A DNA stretch of 11,513 nt. Source: Candidatus Uhrbacteria bacterium (GTDB lineage Bacteria; Patescibacteriota; Patescibacteriia; UBA9934). Each line of letters starts with the position of its first letter. Position 1 is the stretch's first letter. The stretch covers positions 1 through 11,513 of the forward strand of contig JAUYIW010000058.1 in the NCBI GenBank assembly GCA_030688135.1, in the 5' to 3' direction. This document shows positions 6,455-11,513 of this stretch, in pieces. The translations under genes and the position numbers were made by a program. The notes under the pieces are model-generated. The model had not been told where the DNA came from, made no database searches, and was given only the letters and a program-made list of their open reading frames with translations.

Positions 6455-7687
6455 TTATAGCAACTGGTTTTTCCACCATCGCTCAAGCTGATCTCTTACT
6501 GACTTTGACTGCCAGTTTACTCCATGATGAGGAAACCATCTTGGAGCAAGAATTTCAAACACCTGCTTGCACTTGTACAAATGATGATTGTCAAACTCAC
6601 GCGAATATATTACAGACATATGGTCCGGAAGAGACGTTACAATCTGCTCGATTCGCGCACTTACTCTACTGTCATCGTCCCCTCGCACAAATCTTCCAAG
6701 GGTTTTAAGATCCCAGTATGCAATGTGCGTGAATGGACTGCTGGCAGAAGCGATTGTCTCCATGTCCATACAGATTTGGTCTCTCCAAAGTGAGCTATGC
6801 GTGATGTTATGGAACTTGCGAGCATCTTCACGTAAACCTGCCCTGAATCGCCCGCATTTGCCAGACCCCACTCCGACCACAACGTATTTCCACCCTCGGC
6901 GATCGTAAAAGTTACGGTTAGCCTCGAGCTTTAGGAGCGTGGAAATTGGACGCTTCCAACGGTTGATTGCGTAAATAGCGTATGTGACGCCAACTACTTC
7001 AACAATGCGACACAGAAATGAATCCAGCACGCACTCAACTCCATCTCGCGTAAGCGCGGCATATGCCTGCCTTGCCTTACGCTTACTTTGATAAAGTGCC
7101 GGCGGTTTAGTTACCCTGCCATTGTTATCTCTTCTTCCTAAAGCAAAAAGCTCAATACTTTTACCTGCAGAAAATAGCCTTTCCCGACTTAGATCATCGA
7201 TGCGTGCTAAATCGTCTGCTACCAATCTATCCGGATCAGCCAATTCAATAAGGAGAAGCTGAAGCGCGATTGCAAAATTTCTGCGCGCTTCAAACACACA
7301 CCTGTAATCAATTGAATCTTTATCTTTTGGATAAGGGAGTGACGCTATCTTGAACAAACGCAATGGGTCGAGACAGTTTGCAATTAGGTTATGCGCGGCA
7401 AGTTGCAAAGAAAACGGCCTGAGATATTCATAGGCTATCATTTCAACCCCGGCCTGCGCTGACTTTATACACCCTTCCATACGCCCCATGAACTTGTCAG
7501 CGCCTATCGAAGTTGCAAATCCGTATTGATTTGTGTGATATTCACAAAATGCAAAAAATAGCGCTTCCTCCGGTCGATCGACTACCTTATTCAACCCAGT
7601 AAATGGCGTATGCATTTGCCTTACAACTCTAATTTGCTCCGTGAGTGGCCTAAAGCACAACAACTGCTCTGGTCTTCGAACTATCAT
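6455..7687 (-). CDS. Unrecognised soluble protein, 410 aa
   Basis: I do not recognise a family. There is no signal peptide or clear transmembrane helix, so it is probably cytoplasmic. The protein is rich in Arg, Leu and aromatic residues, with an Arg/Lys-rich patch at about 198-208 (YQSKRKARQAY), a Gly-rich hydrophobic stretch at 268-281 (YVVVGVGSGKCGRF) and a C-terminus rich in Trp and basic residues. The Gly-rich stretch does not fit a Walker A motif. Unlike its neighbours it has a textbook Shine-Dalgarno (AAAGGAG, 7699-7693, 5 nt before the ATG) and visibly higher GC with more CGC/GCG. It is a single-gene unit with a terminator on each side and a palindrome overlapping its likely promoter. 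These traits suggest horizontally acquired cargo under its own control (inference). It ends in TAA. Confidence 0.8.
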   Translation of the reverse strand: MIVRRPEQLLCFRPLTEQIRVVRQMHTPFTGLNKVVDRPEEALFFAFCEYHTNQYGFATSIGADKFMGRMEGCIKSAQAGVEMIAYEYLRPFSLQLAAHNLIANCLDPLRLFKIASLPYPKDKDSIDYRCVFEARRNFAIALQLLLIELADPDRLVADDLARIDDLSRERLFSAGKSIELFALGRRDNNGRVTKPPALYQSKRKARQAYAALTRDGVECVLDSFLCRIVEVVGVTYAIYAINRWKRPISTLLKLEANRNFYDRRGWKYVVVGVGSGKCGRFRAGLREDARKFHNITHSSLWRDQICMDMETIASASSPFTHIAYWDLKTLGRFVRGDDDSRVSARIEQIVTSLPDHMSVIYSREFDNHHLYKCKQVFEILAPRWFPHHGVNWQSKSVRDQLERWWKNQLL

Positions 7688-7692
7688 TTTGA

Positions 7693-7745
7693 CTCCTTTG
7701 AAATGAGCGGATAAGAAACTTATCAGATAATCTTATTAAAGTCAA
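7693..7745 (-). promoter_or_regulatory. Promoter, operator-like palindrome and Shine-Dalgarno of the 410-aa gene
   Basis: On the minus strand TTGACT (7745-7740) is followed by 17 nt and TGA-TAAGTT (-10 at 7722-7717, weak but with the TG extension). GATAAG-AAA-CTTATC (7710-7724) is a perfect 6-bp inverted repeat covering that -10, with further GATAA/CTTAT copies alongside, as expected of a repressor operator. AAAGGAG (7699-7693) sits 5 nt before the start codon. Confidence 0.5.
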
Positions 7746-7769
7746 CGCCCGGACCAAAGGGCCCGGGCG
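7746..7769 (-). terminator. GC-rich hairpin ending the 404-aa/316-aa operon
   Basis: CGCCCGG (7746-7752) pairs with CCGGGCG (7763-7769), extended inward by CC/GG across one A-C mismatch, with an AAAG loop. It lies 21 bp past the stop of the 316-aa gene. The T-tract on the minus strand is weak (TTGACTTT), so termination may be incomplete. Confidence 0.65.
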
Positions 7770-7790
7770 CAATAAAAATCGTTATAATAA

Positions 7791-8741
7791 TTAAATGCCT
7801 GTAATCACGTTCTCTCCACTACACGGTCCCTTAACGCCAAGTGGAACTTCGAGCGTATGGTAAACCGTCCCCACTGAATCATTCTTTGTACTGCGTGGAG
7901 AAAGCACTAAACCAGTGTCAGAACCATCGGAGCCATCGAGCAAAATTGAGGTCTCGCTTTGTAGCATGTCTTCATAACTACCATTGGCAACATCTAACCT
8001 TTGATTCTCAGCTGGGATTATGCCAATTGCACATTCTAAATCTGAACTACGAATCCTAAAATCAGCTTCAACATTACCCACATTCTCAAACTCAAGTAGC
8101 ACCCCATTTTTACTTGAAGAACCTGGTAAAACATTTCCAATGGTGAACTCGTCCACAGCTCGTACTGCAAGAAGCGAGCCTACTTCGTTTTCATAATTAG
8201 CGTCTTCTGCTAGTGCAGAATCAGTGTCTTCGGCAACAACGCGCACTTTCCAAACCTCACTCTCATAAATTGACTTATGCCCAAACGTTGCGTCTGTCCA
8301 ATATGGCAGCTCCACTTTGCAAACAACTACTCCGTCGATTACAGACATTGGTTCCAAAGTACAATCTTCATTTCTGAGCGACAAGTGAAAACAATTCTGA
8401 ACGTCTCTCTTGCATTGCTGCGCGTTATTTACGCCTGATCGATACATATCGATTCGGACATCCACAATATCAAAAATACTGTTTAAATCCTGAATTTCAG
8501 CTATTACATAGTAATCACTATTTTCACCTGCCGATAACCGAATCAAACTTACATTAGCAGAGTTAATGCTCCCATCCAAATTAACCTTAACCGACTCTAT
8601 GGTGGGTTCGGCGTTTATAATGTTAACATTGAACTCCTGACCGTATATATTCAGATTTGTACTTGATGAAATAATAAGCACCGAAGTAACGACAAGTGCT
8701 ACCCCCGCAAGCGCCTGAAATGTATTAATCTTTAACTTCAT
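7791..8741 (-). CDS. Cys-containing signal-anchored extracellular protein, 316 aa (paralogue of the 336-aa protein)
   Basis: A basic N-terminus (MKLK) precedes a hydrophobic helix at about residues 9-26; a signal anchor or signal peptide is possible. The extracellular part has exactly six Cys (110, 117, 127, 141, 237, 307), all aligned with Cys in the 336-aa protein at 621-1631: C110-x6-C117, C127, C141 then PYWTDAT, a GNVEADFRI segment before C237, and GPCSG at the C-terminus. Conservation of all six despite low overall identity points to structural disulphides. It starts 9 bp after the stop of the 404-aa Ig-like gene with no Shine-Dalgarno and is probably coupled to it. The same gene order occurs in the other locus, so the two products probably work as a pair (inference). 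Function unknown. Confidence 0.85.
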   Translation of the reverse strand: MKLKINTFQALAGVALVVTSVLIISSSTNLNIYGQEFNVNIINAEPTIESVKVNLDGSINSANVSLIRLSAGENSDYYVIAEIQDLNSIFDIVDVRIDMYRSGVNNAQQCKRDVQNCFHLSLRNEDCTLEPMSVIDGVVVCKVELPYWTDATFGHKSIYESEVWKVRVVAEDTDSALAEDANYENEVGSLLAVRAVDEFTIGNVLPGSSSKNGVLLEFENVGNVEADFRIRSSDLECAIGIIPAENQRLDVANGSYEDMLQSETSILLDGSDGSDTGLVLSPRSTKNDSVGTVYHTLEVPLGVKGPCSGENVITGI

Positions 8742-8750
8742 TGTTTGGAA

Positions 8751-9965
8751 TTATTTTTTCTTACCCCTAAGTCGCCCTGCGACCCAAAGTGCAATGAATA
8801 AAAGAGGAATGATTGAAATTGGAATGATTATCCAAATAGGGATCGCAGAAGAACTAACAGAAAAATCTACCTTTTTTGGCGGAGTAGAATTCTCACCATA
8901 TTCTACTAATCCAAGAAGTCTAAAATTGCCCGAACCTATTGGCTTAACAGAAGTCGAGTAAGACACTTCTTCCCCTGGCCCTACAAAAACCCCATCCGTT
9001 CTCTGCATTCCAATAACACTATTATCTTGAAATGAAATCGTTACAAGAGATGCATTGTAGCTTGTATCACCGGTATTTTTAAATAGCGCTGAAACAAAAA
9101 TTTCGTCTTGATAATTATATTCTGACTGATCAATTGAAAACTCGGTGAGTTCTCCTTTTTGCAAAAATGTTCCCTCTGGAAAAATCTCTAATCGCTTAGA
9201 AAGTCGATAAATCACTTCGCCACCCTCTAATGCCTCAAATGTTAAGCTATATTTTCCAGCTTCAAGATTATGGGGAATGCTTACATTGCTAACTTCCTCC
9301 ATACCAGGTTCAACGATATCGATTGATTCTTCGTAAAGGCTTGTATCTAGCACCGTATCTCCTATTTCATCTTTAACTACAAAATGAAGCTCTTCTGGAC
9401 GCCAATTCCGGTTTCCGTGGTTTATTACCAAGTATGAAATTTGTAAATCCGTACCTTCCTCAATCTTTCCAACAACTGCATCGCGCACTTCAAAGGCTTT
9501 AACTTCTACTATTGTGACCCCAAAAGATACAGCAAGAGTAACACCTATGCGATTAGTAATCATGCTTTGCGCATCATCTATAGCTCCGCTATCAGATACT
9601 ACCGGTAAGAAATCTATAAATGCATCGTACTCTCCAAGCGGAGCATTTCCTGCATCGAACTGGAAAGCATACTCTGCACTGTCATCGCCAGCTGGAATTA
9701 CAACCTTATCACTTCCACTTAGATATTCAGCTCCTGGACCCCAGAAGCTAGCTTCGTAAACTCCAGTTGAATTGATATTTTTCGATCTTGTAAGAGTGAC
9801 TTTCTCATGCCTGGATCCATTTTCAAAAACTGATGCATCAAGAATTCCTGCAGGGGTTACACCGATTGAAGCGTCTACATTCTGAACAAAAATTGCAAAA
9901 GAAGAAGCAGACACAAAAATTGCTGCAAATAAAATTCCTAGAATCCTTAACTTTGTGCCACTCAT
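8751..9965 (-). CDS. Membrane-anchored multi-domain Ig-like surface protein, 404 aa
   Basis: A signal peptide spans about residues 1-32. Three beta-rich domains follow at about 34-155, 156-262 and 266-371, then a transmembrane helix at about 375-396 and a basic GRLRGKKK end, so nearly the whole protein is extracellular. Domain motifs SIGVTPAGILDAS, APLGEYDAFIDFLP, NHGNRNWRPEEL, FPEGTFLQKGEL and GLVEYGEN each match the 505-aa paralogue in order, over the full extracellular part. It lacks the long C-terminal tail. It is the first gene of the operon with the 316-aa protein (9-bp gap) and the leftmost gene bordering the repeat-rich non-coding region. No Shine-Dalgarno precedes the ATG. Likely role: surface scaffold or adhesin (inference). 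Confidence 0.88.
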   Translation of the reverse strand: MSGTKLRILGILFAAIFVSASSFAIFVQNVDASIGVTPAGILDASVFENGSRHEKVTLTRSKNINSTGVYEASFWGPGAEYLSGSDKVVIPAGDDSAEYAFQFDAGNAPLGEYDAFIDFLPVVSDSGAIDDAQSMITNRIGVTLAVSFGVTIVEVKAFEVRDAVVGKIEEGTDLQISYLVINHGNRNWRPEELHFVVKDEIGDTVLDTSLYEESIDIVEPGMEEVSNVSIPHNLEAGKYSLTFEALEGGEVIYRLSKRLEIFPEGTFLQKGELTEFSIDQSEYNYQDEIFVSALFKNTGDTSYNASLVTISFQDNSVIGMQRTDGVFVGPGEEVSYSTSVKPIGSGNFRLLGLVEYGENSTPPKKVDFSVSSSAIPIWIIIPISIIPLLFIALWVAGRLRGKKK

Positions 9966-9991
9966 AATTATGCGTACAAATTAATGAAATC

Positions 9992-9997
9992 ATTATA
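9992..9997 (-). promoter_or_regulatory. -10 element of the 404-aa/316-aa operon
   Basis: A perfect TATAAT on the minus strand lies 26 nt before the ATG at 9965, predicting a leader of about 20 nt. No good -35 is seen at 16-18 nt. Confidence 0.5.
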
Positions 9998-10050
9998 CAT
10001 CAAAATCCGTATGCATAAAACGATTATTATTTTTGTCACATTCGGCTGAA

Positions 10051-10293
10051 ACAAAAACACGAAATTGCTGAGGGACCATCGATGAATATTCTTTTGAGTA
10101 TAAGTTCCGGAGATTTGAGCAGATTCATTCAAAGATTTTTGAGATAATGCGGGGCATTAACGAAAAAATATTTGGAAGAATATGCCGAATCTCTGGGATT
10201 TAGACCGAAAATGATATTTAACGATGGTCCCATATGCGTAAAACAAAAAAATGCCTCAGATCAGAACGCGTAGGAAAAACATCAAGATTGCGT
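10051..10293. repeat. Composite repeat, filled site: left flank, 160-bp hairpin element, right flank
   Basis: Left flank 10051-10070, hairpin element at about 10071-10233, right flank 10234-10293. The left flank recurs identically at 10886-10905 and the right flank at 10909-10968 with one difference in 60 bases, but there only three bases (TAG) lie between them. This is therefore the filled version of a site also present empty. Confidence 0.8.
10072..10231. repeat. 160-bp palindromic (MITE-like) element, copy 1
   Basis: The ends are perfect inverted repeats, GGGACCATCG (10072-10081) and CGATGGTCCC (10222-10231). Pairing continues inward with interruptions: AATAT, TTTT/AAAA, GGAGATT/AATCTCT with a G-T wobble, CAAAGATTTTT/AAAAATATTTG, up to an apical TAATGC-GGG-GCATTA (10145-10159) exactly at the centre. 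The whole element can therefore form one long imperfect hairpin. It contains no credible ORF. It may be a non-autonomous mobile element or encode a structured RNA. Confidence 0.75.
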
Positions 10294-10328
10294 TAGTAGA
10301 TACTTGAATGTCTATTCTCGATTAACCA

Positions 10329-10392
10329 CTGGGGTGGACTGCCACCCCAGACCCCCAGTCCACTTTTCTTTGCTGGTCCAAAGAAAAGTGGA
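10329..10392. repeat. Two adjacent strong hairpins with an alternative pairing
   Basis: CTGGGGTGG (10329-10337) pairs with CCACCCCAG (10342-10350). A 14-bp perfect stem then joins TCCACTTTTCTTTG (10359-10372) to CAAAGAAAAGTGGA (10379-10392) around a 6-nt loop. GTGGACTG (10334-10341) can instead pair with CAGTCCAC (10355-10362), which breaks both stems. Confidence 0.75.
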
Positions 10393-10412
10393 GAAAAGAA
10401 AGGACCTTTTCG

Positions 10413-10560
10413 GGTTTGCCCCTACGTCCCGCCTACGGCGGGACTACGCCAAACCTTAAAACGCTGGCTCCGCCCATGTCTAAACAAAAACATGCCCCTG
10501 ATTACGACGGGAACACGTTTTTGTAAGACATGGGAGCCCCGTCGCCTGGCGGTTTGGCGT
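10413..10560. repeat. Nested long palindrome (148 bp)
   Basis: A compact hairpin GTCCCGCC-TAC-GGCGGGAC (10426-10444) is followed by a large one. Its arms are ACGCCAAACC (10446-10455) with GGTTTGGCGT (10551-10560), GGCT (10466-10469) with AGCC (10535-10538), CCCATGTCT (10473-10481) with AGACATGGG (10526-10534), and ACAAAAAC (10484-10491) with GTTTTTGT (10517-10524). GGTTTG at 10413-10418 competes for the same CAAACC (10450-10455). Confidence 0.75.
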
Positions 10561-10600
10561 GGGGCCGAGTTCGCCTAACAAAAAATCACGAGATTGCTGA

Positions 10601-10760
10601 GGGACCATCGATGAATATTCTTTTGAGTATAAGTTTCAGAGATCCGAGCAGATTCATTCAAAGATTTTTGAGATAATGTGGGGCATTAGCGAAAAAATAT
10701 TTGGAAGAATATGCCGAATCTCTGGGATTTAGACCGAAAATGATATTTAACAATGGTCCC
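10601..10760. repeat. 160-bp palindromic (MITE-like) element, copy 2
   Basis: It differs from copy 1 at 7 of 160 positions, all transitions and with no indels. One changes the right terminal repeat to CAATGGTCCC, and the apical stem becomes TAATGT/GCATTA (a G-T wobble). Its left flank (AAAAATCACGAGATTGCTG) is a diverged form of the copy 1 flank; its right side runs into different sequence, so this copy sits in a rearranged context. Confidence 0.75.
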
Positions 10761-10766
10761 ATATTT

Positions 10767-10869
10767 GGTGGCGCGACTAGGAGTGATGCGAGCCGTACTA
10801 AAATGTACGGTGAGCGAGCGACGCAGTTGCAACATCAAAGATGTAGTGATCTCGTGGTTTTTTGGCGCC
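10767..10869. repeat. Diverged relative of the 126-bp hairpin element
   Basis: The core CCGTAC-TAAAAT-GTACGG (10793-10810) sits in a context similar to the core at 11002-11018: a GGAGT-containing left side, GTACGGTG followed by GAG/GCG-rich sequence on the right, then a T-tract and TTGGCGC. The outer arms no longer match each other except GGCGC/GCGCC. Confidence 0.5.
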
Positions 10870-10885
10870 TCAGTTTCGGAGCGAC

Positions 10886-10968
10886 ACAAAAACACGAAAT
10901 TGCTGTAGATGCGTAAAACAAAAAAATACCTCAGATCAGAACGCGTAGGAAAAACATCAAGATTGCGT
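10886..10968. repeat. Composite repeat, empty site (flanks without the hairpin)
   Basis: The left flank (10886-10905) and right flank (10909-10968) match those at 10051-10070 and 10234-10293, joined by TAG only. The 160-bp hairpin is absent, so it behaves as a discrete unit that was gained or lost. Confidence 0.75.
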
Positions 10969-11072
10969 CAGATGTGGTTGAACAACGAGCACCGGAGTAA
11001 GCCGTACTTCCTGTACGGTGTCGAGGAGCGTAGTAGTGAATCCGCAGATGACGTAATGTTGATGTTTTTCCT
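10947..11072. repeat. 126-bp long imperfect hairpin element
   Basis: The outer arms AGGAAAAACATCAA (10947-10960) and TTGATGTTTTTCCT (11059-11072) are perfect 14-bp inverses and continue inward as ATT-x-CGTCA. The apex CCGTAC-TTCCT-GTACGG (11002-11018) lies exactly midway. The left arm is also the end of the composite repeat's right flank, so this unit is joined to that flank. ORFs that cross it are not convincing. Confidence 0.7.
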
Positions 11073-11196
11073 TGGCGCTCCGAGGCGGGAGATAGTAAAT
11101 TGGTCCTATGCCACACGTGGGCAAACTGCCGAACTTGCGAACACTTGAGCTTTCGCCCAGAGCGTCGGTAATCCGACAGCATAGAACCGCTGGATC

Positions 11197-11233
11197 CCCA
11201 CATTCTACTTGTGTGCACACAAGCAGATGTTGG
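11197..11233. repeat. Imperfect palindrome with 16-bp perfect core
   Basis: CTTGTGTGCACACAAG (11208-11223) is a perfect palindrome, extended outward by CCCACAT (11197-11203) against ATGTTGG (11227-11233) with a few mismatches. A small hairpin CTACG/CGTAG follows at 11235-11250. It lies in gene-free sequence about 140 bp left of the DnaA-box-like cluster. Confidence 0.6.
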
Positions 11234-11373
11234 ACTACGTAAACTCGTAGATATTTCCCGTGGATCCTTACAGGGTGTACTTGGCCAATTACTTTCTTAC
11301 CGCCTGAAGCACCATAAATTATCTCGTCTATTCTTAGAGTGCGCAACACCCAAAATCCCGACTTGTCCAAAGC

Positions 11374-11408
11374 TTATCCACCACACTATCCACAGTTTCT
11401 GTGGATAA
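11374..11408. other. DnaA-box-like cluster, candidate replication origin element
   Basis: Three 9-mers resemble the DnaA box TTATCCACA: TTATCCACC (11374-11382, plus), CTATCCACA (11386-11394, plus) and TGTGGATAA (11400-11408), which is a perfect box on the minus strand. The last two form an inverted repeat, TATCCACAG-TTT-CTGTGGATA. AT-richer sequence lies nearby at about 11313-11338, and no gene overlaps the cluster. No dnaA or dnaN gene is visible within the window. Confidence 0.5.
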
Positions 11409-11411
11409 CCA

Positions 11412-11438
11412 AAAACCACCCAATGAATAGGTGGTTTT
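11412..11438. terminator. Terminator-like hairpin
   Basis: AAAACCACC (11412-11420) pairs with GGTGGTTTT (11430-11438) around a 9-nt loop. On the minus strand it runs into TTTTTGG, so it may end a minus-strand gene lying beyond the right edge. Confidence 0.6.
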
Positions 11439-11441
11439 ATA

Positions 11442-11474
11442 CAAAAGTTTCGAAACCGGGTTTCGAAACTTTTG
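11442..11474. repeat. 33-bp perfect palindrome
   Basis: CAAAAGTTTCGAAACC (11442-11457) and GGTTTCGAAACTTTTG (11459-11474) are perfect inverses around a single G. The symmetry is too long for a typical operator half-site pair. It lies 34 bp right of the DnaA-box-like cluster. It could be a terminator (ACTTTTG on the plus strand) or a protein-binding palindrome. Confidence 0.75.
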
Positions 11475-11513
11475 CTATCTCGACCATATACCATAAAATC
11501 AGCAGTCAAACAC

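Noticed and set aside
6844..6885. Possible Walker A motif in the 410-aa protein (GVGSGKC)
   Set aside because: The spacing does not fit GxxxxGK(S/T), Cys replaces Ser/Thr, and no Walker B or other NTPase motif is evident.
6505..6908. Several overlapping plus-strand frames opposite the 410-aa gene
   Set aside because: They are antisense shadows of a longer gene that has a good start, a Shine-Dalgarno and a terminator.
10701..10916. 71-codon open frame on the plus strand
   Set aside because: It begins inside the palindromic element and crosses into a different repeat module. Copy 1 of the element does not keep the frame beyond the element's end.
10051..10968. CRISPR array
   Set aside because: Repeat units are long, few, palindromic and unevenly spaced, with no short unique spacers and no cas genes.
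10957..11370. 137-codon open frame on the minus strand
   Set aside because: It runs across the 126-bp hairpin and two other palindromes, has no promoter or ribosome site, and its composition (scattered Cys, no domain pattern) does not look like a protein. Several other frames are open in the same area.
11297..11509. 70-codon minus-strand frame at the right end
   Set aside because: It passes through the 33-bp palindrome, the terminator hairpin and the DnaA-box-like sites. Apparent residues come from those palindromes.

Overview
The window looks like a chromosomal segment of an uncultured, small-genome bacterium with a monoderm-like envelope, most plausibly a member of the Candidate Phyla Radiation (Patescibacteria). 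This is inference. It rests on three membrane-anchored Ig-like surface proteins of a style I associate with that group, a MurA with Asp in place of the catalytic Cys, starts that mostly lack Shine-Dalgarno sequences, and moderately AT-rich coding DNA. The standard genetic code fits: MurA and the other long genes read through without in-frame UGA. No rRNA, tRNA, CRISPR array or transposase gene is visible.

Layout. Bases 1-338 are gene-free and carry a cluster of ATCTTTCG/CGAAAGAT repeats. From 339 to 3444, minus-strand genes encode envelope proteins: a 59-aa membrane protein, a 505-aa Ig-like membrane protein with a long C-terminal tail, a 336-aa Cys-containing anchored protein with its own promoter, and a 76-aa membrane peptide, ended by a strong terminator. 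Divergent from this block, and sharing a 20-bp palindromic promoter region with it, is a type I signal peptidase (3459-3986). A bidirectional terminator and a degenerate 9-bp tandem repeat separate it from the convergent pair murA plus a 298-aa Ig-like membrane protein (4093-6277), whose reading frames overlap by 8 bp. A second 9-bp tandem repeat array and nested inverted repeats lie upstream of the murA promoter. An unrecognised 410-aa soluble protein (6455-7687) follows, with its own Shine-Dalgarno, operator-like palindrome and terminators on both sides; it looks like inserted cargo. Next is a second copy of the surface module, a 404-aa Ig-like membrane protein followed by a 316-aa anchored protein, homologous to the 505/336 pair.

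From 9966 to the end (about 1.55 kb) I find no credible protein gene. This stretch is a chain of long imperfect hairpins. A 160-bp palindromic element occurs twice (10072-10231 and 10601-10760, about 96% identical), and a third copy of its flanks (10886-10968) lacks it, giving filled and empty versions of one site. Other long palindromes lie at 10329-10392, 10413-10560, 10947-11072, 11197-11233 and 11442-11474. Near the right end is a cluster of three DnaA-box-like 9-mers (11374-11408), one a perfect match, so this may be at or near a replication origin.

Working picture (inference): the signal peptidase handles export of the neighbouring secreted and anchored proteins, MurA supplies the first committed step of peptidoglycan synthesis, and the duplicated Ig-like/Cys-protein pairs form cell-surface complexes. 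The right-hand intergenic region is the most unusual part of the window.
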